Part shown: one piece after another, positions 44,214-51,888 of the stretch
How the letters are laid out: each line of letters begins with the position of its first letter
Position numbering within the stretch: the first letter of the stretch is position 1
Source: Clostridium sp. C2-6-12
Lineage (GTDB): Bacteria; Bacillota; Clostridia; Clostridiales; Clostridiaceae
Assembly: GCF_009928485.1 (NCBI RefSeq)
Contig: NZ_JAABNP010000023.1
Span: 32,347-96,346, forward strand
Direction of reading: 5' to 3'
Length of the DNA stretch: 64,000 nt
Notes under the pieces: generated by a model
Database searches by the model: none
Told to the model about the DNA's origin: nothing
The model's input: only the letters and a program-made list of their open reading frames with translations
Made by a program: the position numbers and the translations under genes

Positions 44214-44666
44214 TTTTACACATCTCCATTTCTTATTTGACTTATTATGTTTTCTTAGATTATGCCTTTTTCTTCTTCCTTTACATTTTATTGATTTCCC
44301 TGTTCTCCCCTTTTCCATTTTTACATTTCCCTCTCGAAAATTCTTACTGTCACTCATTTTCCCCGAATTCCCCTGTTTCCCTCTCAATTTTTATGCTATT
44401 CTTATTTTTTATCTTAGATTTACAAAAAACTTTTATAGAAATTATTATTTTTACTAGGGGATTAGGGGCTTCTAGGGTAACTGTTGATATTACTAGATTT
44501 ACAGTTAGGGGATTCTGCCCCATTATTTTTTTCTTATGGGGCTTTTGCAAAATATTATTTATTAATATCAATTTTTTATTACATTGGAATACGTTTTTAT
44601 AGTAAAATACGCTTATAGATTTCACCCGAATCTATAAAAAAATCCTAATTACTATTTACTTAGCAA
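44214..44666. other. G-rich leader and gap
   Basis: The minus strand carries AGGGAAAC/AGGGGAA-type G-runs (44361-44382) and the C-rich CCCTAGAAGCCCCTAATCCC upstream, echoing the leader at 38.47-38.6 kb. A small hairpin lies at 44611-44633. The 91-codon frame at 44350-44625 has no ribosome binding site and covers these structures, so I do not call it a gene. Confidence 0.45.
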
Positions 44667-44981
44667 TTAGGATTTTTTATCATTATTCAATTCTTGTTTT
44701 AGCATATCAATGAATTCATCTGAAAACACCTTGTTTACAAACGCTTTCTTTAATAGCTCTAGTAGTTGAAGTTCAGTTATATCAAGGCTTCTTGGAATGT
44801 ATCTATTATCTCCCCTTATAGTGTCTTTATATAATGCAAATCGTATCTCCTCACGCTTCTTCTCCTTTACTTCGATTCTCTCTATACAGCTATAATAATC
44901 ATCATCTTCTATACTTACTTTATTATAGATTTTGCAATAGCTCGTTTCTTTGATTATTTTAGTTTCAGTTTGCTTTGCCAT
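44667..44981 (-). CDS. Hypothetical small cassette protein
   Basis: 104 residues, charged, mixed alpha/beta, ending in a helical acidic segment. AGGAG lies 8 nt before the ATG. The stop codon is inside a terminator (AATCCTAATT/AATTAGGATT plus T-run, 44635-44678). It follows the gene at 44988 by 6 bp. Not recognised. Confidence 0.65.
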   Translation of the reverse strand: MAKQTETKIIKETSYCKIYNKVSIEDDDYYSCIERIEVKEKKREEIRFALYKDTIRGDNRYIPRSLDITELQLLELLKKAFVNKVFSDEFIDMLKQELNNDKKS

Positions 44982-44987
44982 TTCTTA

Positions 44988-45335
44988 TTACAACTCCTTT
45001 TCTATTAGAATTTCGTGAAGCTCCTTAGTTGAAAACACTACAATTGAATAATCATCGGATAATAGAAAAAGTGATGAATAGTACTCAATACCATCATCAC
45101 TCTTTACAATATCTGTATACTCTGGAAGTAGTCCTTTTATACTATTAGCTTTTATTTCTGCAACATCTTCCTTTAATTCCAATATTGTAATATACCCTCC
45201 CATTTCTTCCAGTTCCCTGTTTTCAGAATAGTTTTCATCTAGTAGTCTTATTATTTCTTCTGCTTCCTTTAGCATTTCCTTTGAGTATTTTTCTTTTAGC
45301 TCTTCTAGCTGTTCAAGCTTGTATAATTTTTTCAT
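44988..45335 (-). CDS. Hypothetical small cassette protein
   Basis: About 115 residues, strongly charged, helical N-terminal half (LEELKEKYSKEMLKEAEEII). I use the ATG at 45335 (GGAGG 8 nt upstream) over an upstream TTG at 45341 that abuts the site. It precedes the gene at 44667 by 6 bp. Function unknown. Confidence 0.68.
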   Translation of the reverse strand: MKKLYKLEQLEELKEKYSKEMLKEAEEIIRLLDENYSENRELEEMGGYITILELKEDVAEIKANSIKGLLPEYTDIVKSDDGIEYYSSLFLLSDDYSIVVFSTKELHEILIEKEL

Positions 45336-45356
45336 AGTCAATTCCTCCTCAAAATA

Positions 45357-45398
45357 GAAAAAGGAATACTCAAAGATCTTATAGCTCTAAGTATTCCT
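45357..45398 (-). terminator. Terminator after YkgJ-type gene
   Basis: AGGAATACT pairs with AGTATTCCT across about 19 nt, followed by TTTTTCTATTTT on the minus strand. It closes the WYL-associated gene cluster. Confidence 0.75.
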
Positions 45399-45435
45399 CT
45401 TATTAATCACATCATTATAATATATATTTGAGAAT

Positions 45436-45699
45436 TTATTTGTTACTGAAATATTCTTTTAATTTTATGCAAGCTTTATAATTCAAATCATAGTATTCTT
45501 CTTTGGACATAGTATTTTTGAAATATTTATCATAGCTTTTATCGATAGAACAAAGGATAGGTCTTTTTTCATAAATTGAACATTTATTAATATCATCTTC
45601 AAAATACTTACATACCCCATCACCTCTATCCAAATGCTTATAAATATCATTTGTAGCTACAGATCTACAACAATATCCACACATATCACATTTGAACAT
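45436..45699 (-). CDS. YkgJ-family cysteine-cluster protein
   Basis: 87 residues with the YkgJ cysteine pattern CDMCGYCCRSV ... CKYFEDDINKCSIYEKRPILC; the ligands suggest a Zn or Fe-S centre. It starts directly at the end of the preceding gene (stop 45701, ATG 45699), so the two are translationally coupled. YkgJ proteins are of unknown biochemical function, some possibly modifying peptides or metal centres. Its tight linkage to two Gly-rich membrane-type proteins here is unusual. Confidence 0.82.
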   Translation of the reverse strand: MFKCDMCGYCCRSVATNDIYKHLDRGDGVCKYFEDDINKCSIYEKRPILCSIDKSYDKYFKNTMSKEEYYDLNYKACIKLKEYFSNK

Positions 45700-45700
45700 T

Positions 45701-46720
45701 TTAGCCTAACCTTTTTACAAAACTTTCTCCACTTTCTAAAGCTTTTTGACTTTCTGGCATCAACTCACCGTTTTCATTTAATAACGATGTATCAATAACT
45801 ACTTTTATTGTCTGAGCTATCTGTACACAAGCATAAATATTTTTCTTCATACTATCTGGATATGTGTTCCAATCTGTACCACACGTATCAATTCCATATT
45901 TCAAAATTGCTACTGAATTAACAAAATATTTATTAAGTTTATCTAGTAACTCACATAGATTATCAGCTCTCGTAGAAATAGCTGATAACATTGTTACTAT
46001 AGTTTTACTTTGAGCTTCAAACTCATTTGCTTTAGCATTGTTTGCTCTTGCATCATAGTAAGCTTTTTCTGCTTGCTTTGCAAAAATTACTCCTCCTATT
46101 GCTAATGCTGGACCAGCTACGATTCCTCCAAGTACAGCCATTCCACCAGCCATTCCAAATCCACCTGCGGACAAAGCTCCTCCACCAAGCCAAGCTAATG
46201 TTGCATTAGTTGCCGCTACTCCAGTTAAGGATGTAAGTGCTGTTCCTGTTGTAGCTGTAACTAAAAGTCCACCAAGACCTCCCATAACAACATTGTAAGT
46301 TCCAAATGCTAATAATGCTCCTCCACCAATAGCACTTAGTCCATTAATAGCTATTTCTTTTGCTTCAAATGATGCTTCTTTTAGCTTTTTAAACTCTGGA
46401 CTTTGAGGATTAAAATTTCTTAATTCATCCAATCCCTCGCTATCTTTTAGATTTATATTTTTTATTTTTTCAAAATTAACTATAAACTCATTTATACTTG
46501 TAGTTAACAGTTCAATTTTTTTTCTTCCTAAATTCTCTATCGATACTTTGGTTTTATTTCTTGCTGTATTTATCGCATCTTCTGCTCTTTTGGCTGTTTC
46601 ATTTGCCTCCTGATTAATACTTTTTGCTAAATCCATATCATTTTTAGCATCAATTCCTTTTTTTACTCCTAATGCACCTGCTGCAATTGCTGCTGCCCCT
46701 ATTATAAATGGTATTGGCAT
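45701..46720 (-). CDS. Gly-rich hydrophobic-core protein, unknown system component
   Basis: 339 residues: an N-terminal hydrophobic segment (IPFIIGAAAIAAGALGV), a helical coiled region (residues about 25-120), a long Gly/Ala-rich hydrophobic core (about 125-215, several glycine-zipper stretches such as GGLGGLLVTATTG and MAGGMAVLGGIVAGPALAIG) and a helical C-terminus. It could insert in a membrane or form a pore; no enzymatic motif is seen. It lies between the 521-residue protein and the YkgJ gene and is coupled to the latter. I do not recognise the family. Confidence 0.75.
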   Translation of the reverse strand: MPIPFIIGAAAIAAGALGVKKGIDAKNDMDLAKSINQEANETAKRAEDAINTARNKTKVSIENLGRKKIELLTTSINEFIVNFEKIKNINLKDSEGLDELRNFNPQSPEFKKLKEASFEAKEIAINGLSAIGGGALLAFGTYNVVMGGLGGLLVTATTGTALTSLTGVAATNATLAWLGGGALSAGGFGMAGGMAVLGGIVAGPALAIGGVIFAKQAEKAYYDARANNAKANEFEAQSKTIVTMLSAISTRADNLCELLDKLNKYFVNSVAILKYGIDTCGTDWNTYPDSMKKNIYACVQIAQTIKVVIDTSLLNENGELMPESQKALESGESFVKRLG

Positions 46721-46749
46721 ATTGATTCCTCCTAATTAATTATAATATT

Positions 46750-48315
46750 TTAAAATTCAAGACTTAATGTATCATCTTTCATAAAGCTATCAAATTGATT
46801 GAAATTTTTAAATTGTAAGGTTGCTCCCAATTCAATAGCAATATTATTTAAACCTTGAGTAAATAATGTAATATCATTATTATTAATAGCTATATCCATT
46901 GTATTAAAGCTATTATTGAACACCTCTTGTCTATTTTGAAAAAATTTATTAATAAATAATTCTAATTCTTTTCTTTCTGCATCCATTGATTCAATAGATG
47001 CCTTACATAGAGAATTTATAATTTCAAACCTTTGCTTTGAAATTTCAGCTTCTTTTAATATCTGCATTGAAGCATTATAGATACTAGAACTTGCCATATA
47101 TCCAATCATTCCTCCAACGACTGTTCCTACTCCTGGTAAAATTGCAGTTCCAATTGCTGCCCCAAAGCTTGCTGATAGCATTCCTGTTCCTTTTTCTCCT
47201 AACTCTTGAACTAATTCAAGCTCATCAATTTCACCTTTGGCATATTTTTTTATAGATTGACCAACTTGTAAAGTCGTAGTTGCAATCATTGCTGGTAGAG
47301 ATGTTTTTGATAAATTAACAAACACACTATTATTACTAGATGCCATAAAACCTCTAATTGCAGTATCGCTAGCACCAGTAATGTATCCTAGAGCTGAACC
47401 CTTTGCAACATCAACTGCTGAATCATATAATGCATCTGAAAATTCTTTTTCGCCTTTCATTACATAAATTATATTTTTAGATATAGATAAAGTTCCTGAC
47501 ATTATTGCGGCTGCTTTAGCCTGTTCAATTCCAGATTTGTGTGCTATTTTTGCAACATTTCTAGCAGTTGCTAATTTAGGATGTTCTCTTAAAAACATAG
47601 CTTCCTTCGATGTAATGCCACTATCTTTTATATTTTCGCTTATTTTCTGATATTTTTTTGCTTGTGCTTCTAATTCTGTTGCCTTTTGGGAATTTCCAAG
47701 CTGCTTCTGTTTTGATGATTCTGAAAACAGTTCATTTGCCTTTTTTTCTGCAAATTCCTTAGCTATGCCATACTGCTCTTTAGGCACTAAAATATCATTA
47801 TCTCTATATCTATCCCACTTAGAATCCATTAGTTTTTTAACCAAGTTTTCAGAACTCTTTTGTATTTGTTCTTGAGTTTCATATGCTCCACAAAATTTCA
47901 TCTGGGCTCCCCACATAGGATCTTGCCCATTCATCACAACATTTCCATTAATATCAACTGAAACCACATCAAATCTTGTATCATTACCTCTTCCAACATC
48001 ATTAGACCTACTAACTCGGTTATCACTTCTATTTATTATATTTTCAGCATTAGTTTTACTTACATAATCAACCTCTGCTGAAAAACCCGCTTGTTGTTTT
48101 AAGTTTTGATATCTAAAGTTTTCATTAACTTCTGATTCAGAAATTTGCTTTAATCCTTTTTTTATCAAATCTCCATTACTATCAAATGTTCCTGTATATC
48201 CCTTAATATGCTCACTTGCGGCACGTCCATATCTCTCGATTTGTTCTGTTGCCATAGCTGCATTTACAGTTGCAAACATATCTCTATCTTTAGTTTTATC
48301 TTTGTTTTCTTCCAT
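46750..48315 (-). CDS. Large unknown protein with glycine-zipper core
   Basis: 521 residues, no known catalytic motif. An N-terminal charged domain (to about 160; contains VSVDINGNVVMNG and GAQMKFCGA) is followed by a helical region (160-260), a hydrophobic Gly-rich core (residues about 270-430, including SFGAAIGTAILPGVGTVVGG) and a helical C-terminus ending FKNFNQFDSFMKDD. The core resembles membrane-inserting regions of pore-formers. It sits between the WYL regulator and the second Gly-rich protein on the same strand and is probably co-regulated. Candidate effector of an undescribed system. Confidence 0.75.
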   Translation of the reverse strand: MEENKDKTKDRDMFATVNAAMATEQIERYGRAASEHIKGYTGTFDSNGDLIKKGLKQISESEVNENFRYQNLKQQAGFSAEVDYVSKTNAENIINRSDNRVSRSNDVGRGNDTRFDVVSVDINGNVVMNGQDPMWGAQMKFCGAYETQEQIQKSSENLVKKLMDSKWDRYRDNDILVPKEQYGIAKEFAEKKANELFSESSKQKQLGNSQKATELEAQAKKYQKISENIKDSGITSKEAMFLREHPKLATARNVAKIAHKSGIEQAKAAAIMSGTLSISKNIIYVMKGEKEFSDALYDSAVDVAKGSALGYITGASDTAIRGFMASSNNSVFVNLSKTSLPAMIATTTLQVGQSIKKYAKGEIDELELVQELGEKGTGMLSASFGAAIGTAILPGVGTVVGGMIGYMASSSIYNASMQILKEAEISKQRFEIINSLCKASIESMDAERKELELFINKFFQNRQEVFNNSFNTMDIAINNNDITLFTQGLNNIAIELGATLQFKNFNQFDSFMKDDTLSLEF

Positions 48316-48346
48316 ATCATCACTTCTTTACAAAAAAATTAAGTTA

Positions 48347-49324
48347 TTAGTTATATAATTCATACATTTTTTTAATAGTTTCTTTAATCTCTTGCCTGTA
48401 TGATTCAGGTCTTAGCACCTCTAAAAATTCCTTCTGAGAAAGTATCCATCTCTTCACACCTTCCCCATACACTTCTGCTTCAATTATCGGTTTATTGTCT
48501 TTTTCATCATATCTTATTATTTTAGAAGTTGGTAATCTATCAAGAATTGCTTCCAAAGAATCTCCCCAGAACTTGAATTGTATTTTCATTAGTTCTCCTG
48601 TATACATGAATTGTATCTTTTTATGGAATTCACCTTCTTCAAATCTATCTTTGTATGGCATTGAGAATGTTTCTTCTGTTATGTCATATTTTTCGAATCT
48701 ATCAACTCTAAATACAACTGGATGATTTTTATCTTTGCCTACAATCTCTCCAACAAGATAGAAATAATACTCGCTAAATACTAATCCTAATGGTTTCAGT
48801 TTATATTCTCTAACTTGTTTATCTTGCCTTTGATACTTTACTTCAACTAATTTTTGTTCTTGAATACTAACACTGATTTCCCACATAAAATCAATTATAT
48901 TCTTTCCATGCTTTGGTGGTATATAATTAAATCTTTCATTTCTAATTGCTTTACTTATTGAATGATTATCTTCACAATGTGAATTCAATATGTCTAATAT
49001 CCTATCCATTTCTTGTTTTGAAAAAGCTCTTGATTCAAGGATAATCTTTGATAATGCAAAAATATCTTTATCTGCAAACTTAAATCCTGCTTTATTTATC
49101 ATCTGATATCCTTTTAGTTTTCTATTATAAATTATAGCTCTAGATGCTTTAGGATCACTCTGCAAATAGTAATTATTCAAGTCATTTATATCTCTTTGTA
49201 TAGTTTTTTCATCTACCTCATTGTATATTGCTAACCTTTCTTTATCTATGATTTCACCTTTATTTAATTTTTCATATAAATGTAAGATTCTATCTATTTT
49301 TGGTTTTCCCTCTTTTTTCTGCAT
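48347..49324 (-). CDS. WYL-domain transcriptional regulator
   Basis: 325 residues: N-terminal winged helix (IDRILHLYEKLNKGEII ... TIQRDINDLN), central WYL domain (about residues 140-240) with a ligand-binding pocket (YKLKPLGLVFSEYYFYLVGE, VFRVDRFEKYDI) and a C-terminal WCX-like domain. WYL regulators of phage-defence islands (BrxR, CapW) repress their operons by binding palindromes and respond to nucleic acids or cell stress. A palindrome lies 45 bp before the start. It probably controls the three downstream genes and a remote cell-wall protein gene. Confidence 0.88.
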   Translation of the reverse strand: MQKKEGKPKIDRILHLYEKLNKGEIIDKERLAIYNEVDEKTIQRDINDLNNYYLQSDPKASRAIIYNRKLKGYQMINKAGFKFADKDIFALSKIILESRAFSKQEMDRILDILNSHCEDNHSISKAIRNERFNYIPPKHGKNIIDFMWEISVSIQEQKLVEVKYQRQDKQVREYKLKPLGLVFSEYYFYLVGEIVGKDKNHPVVFRVDRFEKYDITEETFSMPYKDRFEEGEFHKKIQFMYTGELMKIQFKFWGDSLEAILDRLPTSKIIRYDEKDNKPIIEAEVYGEGVKRWILSQKEFLEVLRPESYRQEIKETIKKMYELYN

Positions 49325-49364
49325 ATTTTCCTCCTATTTCCCTTTTTTATTATTATATAACAAT

Positions 49365-49387
49365 TCAAGGACATATTTTGTCCTTGA
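49365..49387 (-). promoter_or_regulatory. WYL-type palindromic operator, copy 1
   Basis: TCAAGGACATATTTTGTCCT with its continuation TGA is a near-perfect palindrome (arms TCAAGGACA/TGTCCTTGA). Its 15-bp core is repeated exactly at 42818-42832. Located upstream of the WYL gene, it fits autoregulation. Confidence 0.7.
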
Positions 49388-49394
49388 GCAAAAA

Positions 49395-49434
49395 AAATAA
49401 CCTATATCATAATTTCATATGATATAGGTTATTT
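49395..49434. terminator. 16-bp perfect bidirectional terminator
   Basis: AAATAACCTATATCAT pairs perfectly with ATGATATAGGTTATTT across 8 nt; A/T-runs lie on both sides. It ends rlmH transcription and insulates the cassette. It lies just inside the cassette end. Confidence 0.85.
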
Positions 49435-49471
49435 CTTTAAACCAATTATCCATTTTCAGTAAATTTATCAT

Positions 49472-49492
49472 TCACTTATGATATGGTTCACC
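49472..49492. repeat. att-like site 1 (rlmH 3' end)
   Basis: The 21 bp that encode the last codons of RlmH (EPYHK and stop) recur at 33893-33913 and 29653-29673 in the same orientation. In staphylococci the SCC attachment site is the same place in rlmH (orfX). Outward of it the sequence TTATCAT...ATGATATGG is the presumed left end. Confidence 0.7.
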
Positions 49493-49951
49493 CTTCATTA
49501 TCCTAAACCCTCTATAAATCTGTTCCAGCAACATAACTCTAAACAACTGATGTGGAAATGTCATCTTTGAAAAGCACAATTTATAATTTGCTCTTGCTAA
49601 AACACTTTTTGAAATTCCAAGGCTTCCTCCAATTATAAACGCTATATTTGAATTACCCGTGACTCCCAAATTATCAATATAACTTGCAAATTCTTCTGAA
49701 GTTAATTGTTTTCCTCCTAGATCCATTGCTATTACAAACATATTATCTTTGATTTTGTTTAATATTGCTTGGCCTTCTTTTTCCTTGATTGCCAGTTCTT
49801 CTTTTTCTGAAGCATTATCTGGTGTCTTTTCATCTGGCAATTCTATTATGTCTAGTTTACAATATCTGCTTAATCTCTTTGAGTATTCATCTATTGCATC
49901 TTTTAAATATTTCTCTTTGAGTTTTCCAACTGTAATTATAGTAATAGTCAT
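49472..49951 (-). CDS. rlmH: 23S rRNA pseudouridine-1915 N3-methyltransferase
   Basis: 159 residues, SPOUT-class SAM methyltransferase that modifies pseudouridine 1915 in helix 69 of 23S rRNA on assembled ribosomes. Family features are the start TITIITVGKLKEKYLK, IAMDLGGKQLTSEEFA, the knot region FIIGGSLGIS and the end RGFRIMKGEPYHK. The gene is intact; its last codons serve as the attachment site of the cassette, as for orfX in Staphylococcus. Ribosome binding site not conspicuous. Confidence 0.95.
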   Translation of the reverse strand: MTITIITVGKLKEKYLKDAIDEYSKRLSRYCKLDIIELPDEKTPDNASEKEELAIKEKEGQAILNKIKDNMFVIAMDLGGKQLTSEEFASYIDNLGVTGNSNIAFIIGGSLGISKSVLARANYKLCFSKMTFPHQLFRVMLLEQIYRGFRIMKGEPYHK

Positions 49952-50092
49952 TATAATTTTGCTACTAAAAGTATTTCTATATTTTTATAAGCTACCTTTT
50001 TTAACTTAACTTTTTTATTAACTAAATTAAATCCAAGTAAAAATACCTTTAACAGCCTCTCCTTTCATAAACTTTTATAAATTAATTTTATA

Positions 50093-51532
50093 CTAAACGC
50101 TTCTTACTTTTTTCTTTACTCTCATTCCATGCAATCTATATGCTGTAAGTATTGCACCAATGGCACATATAAAACCTGCTGCTATATAAACATAGTGCAT
50201 TCCATACACAAATACATCATCTCTGCCTTCTATATATCCTGTAACATGATAACCTATTTTTTTACTCATGAAGCTATATAAAAGTGTTGTTGATAATGAT
50301 ATTCCAAAAACCATCCCTAAATTTCTTACAAGAGCATTTATACTTCCTGCAATACCTAATTTATCTCTATCTACAGTTGACATTACCAGTGAATTATTTG
50401 GTGATTGAAACATTGCATTTCCTAAAGTCATTACTGCTATAAATATAATTAATATACCTATATAGGAATATTGTGTTAAGGTTGATATTAAAAATAACCC
50501 CAAGCTAGTTCCTAAAAGTCCTATAAAGGTTAGTACTTCTGAACCTACTCTATCTGACATGTATCCGCTTATTGGAGCCGCAACTGCTAATATTATTGGT
50601 GATACCATCATTATTAATCCCGCATACGATGGGCTTAATTTCATTACATATTGTAGATAAAATGGTAGTATTATATTTGAACAGCTTATTGCAACAAATG
50701 AAATAAATGCGCAAAATACACTAAGGGAAAATAATGAATTATTAAATATTTGAAGATTTAATAATGGATGTTTTATTCTTTTTTCTACATTTATAAATAC
50801 TACAAATAATATTATTGAAGTTATTAAACACAATATAATAATTATATTGTTAAATCCAATTTCTTTACCAAAGGTTAATGATCCAAATAATAATACCATG
50901 GTTATACCAAATAAAACTGCACCCATTAAGTCCAATTTTTCATTATTGTTATTATTGCTTTTAGGTAAAGTTTTCATTGCAAGTACAAGGGCTAATATAC
51001 CTATAGGTACGTTTATTAAAAATATGTATTGCCAGCTTAAAGCAGAAACAATTATTCCACCTATTGGCGGTCCTACCATTGAGCCTAAGGCTACAAAAGT
51101 ACCATTTAAACCTAAAGCCCTGCCTCTTTCTTTGCTTGGAAATACATGTGTTATTATTCCATGACTTGTTGACATAGTTCCAGCTGCTCCTATAGCTTGA
51201 AGTCCTCTTGAAATAACCAACATTATTAATGAATTAGATATTCCGCAAGTCAAAGAACCTATTGTAAAAATAATAATACCAATTTTAAAAACTGTTGTCT
51301 TTCCTATAATATCTGCTAATCTTCCAAATACAAGAATTGTTCCTACAATTACTATTAAATAGCTTGTAACCACCCATTCTATAGATGCCATACTTACTGA
51401 AAGTTTTTCTGCCATAACAGGTAATGCAACATTTACAATACTACCATCAAGAGTTGCCATAAAGGTTAACAATACTGTAGTAAGTAATATTACCCATCTT
51501 CTTTTATGCATTTCATCGTTTATGTTTTTCAT
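50093..51532 (-). CDS. DHA2-family MFS drug exporter (EmrB/QacA type)
   Basis: 479 residues with 14 membrane helices. Motif A appears as GRLADIIGKTTVF (about residue 68) and the antiporter motif C as GPPIGGIIVSALSW (about residue 155); LDGSIVNVALP (about residue 28) is the DHA2 helix-1 motif. Such proteins expel lipophilic or cationic drugs in exchange for protons. GAAAGGA precedes the ATG. It is followed by rlmH and is monocistronic as far as can be seen. Substrate unknown. Confidence 0.92.
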   Translation of the reverse strand: MKNINDEMHKRRWVILLTTVLLTFMATLDGSIVNVALPVMAEKLSVSMASIEWVVTSYLIVIVGTILVFGRLADIIGKTTVFKIGIIIFTIGSLTCGISNSLIMLVISRGLQAIGAAGTMSTSHGIITHVFPSKERGRALGLNGTFVALGSMVGPPIGGIIVSALSWQYIFLINVPIGILALVLAMKTLPKSNNNNNEKLDLMGAVLFGITMVLLFGSLTFGKEIGFNNIIIILCLITSIILFVVFINVEKRIKHPLLNLQIFNNSLFSLSVFCAFISFVAISCSNIILPFYLQYVMKLSPSYAGLIMMVSPIILAVAAPISGYMSDRVGSEVLTFIGLLGTSLGLFLISTLTQYSYIGILIIFIAVMTLGNAMFQSPNNSLVMSTVDRDKLGIAGSINALVRNLGMVFGISLSTTLLYSFMSKKIGYHVTGYIEGRDDVFVYGMHYVYIAAGFICAIGAILTAYRLHGMRVKKKVRSV

Positions 51533-51888
51533 ATAATTTATCCTTTCTGCTTATTACTTCAAATAAACTAAATTAGATTATAATATACTTTTATTATTTG
51601 CACAAATAATAGGATAATTCATTTTATAAAAGAATATAATCCACAACTATAATTTTTAAGTTAAAACTTATCCACAAATTCTCCTCATTTTATGGATAAG
51701 TGTGTACTATTTATTGAATTTTTTTATCTTATTCACACATTTCAAACTTTTATTTAAATCCATATTAAACAAAAAGAGTGGCTAATCCACTCTTTTTTAT
51801 TGATGAAATTTCTTACTTGCACTCATCAAATTTCATATTGTGATTTGTAGCTTTTATAAAAGTGCAAGCTTACTAATAAGCATTTAAT
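51533..51888. other. Intergenic region with DnaA-box-like sites
   Basis: 356 bp between exporter and chemoreceptor genes. TTATCCACA (51669-51677) and TTATTCACA (51729-51737) match the DnaA-box consensus TTATNCACA in the same orientation. The chemoreceptor terminator lies at 51771-51797 (AAAAAGAGTGG/CCACTCTTTTTT). Otherwise AT-rich promoter DNA. Confidence 0.45.
51771..51797 (-). terminator. Terminator after chemoreceptor gene
   Basis: AAAAGAGTGG pairs with CCACTCTTTT across 5 nt and runs into T's on the minus strand, 92 bp after the chemoreceptor stop. Confidence 0.8.

Larger units (their letters stand above)
33893..49492. mobile_element. SCC-like cassette integrated at the 3' end of rlmH
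   Basis: About 15.6 kb between att-like sites at rlmH and 33.9 kb. It carries a large serine recombinase (560 codons, the size of CcrC), a DUF927 ATPase resembling SCC Cch proteins, a DUF960 protein, many small genes, cargo (LysE-type exporter with regulator, cell-wall-binding protein) and a WYL-controlled module. Target gene, gene content and imperfect terminal repeats all match staphylococcal cassette chromosomes. Element limits are inferred from the repeats. Confidence 0.75.

Noticed and set aside
44350..44625. 91-codon ORF in the G-rich leader
   Set aside because: No ribosome binding site, overlaps G-rich motif and hairpin; low-complexity translation.
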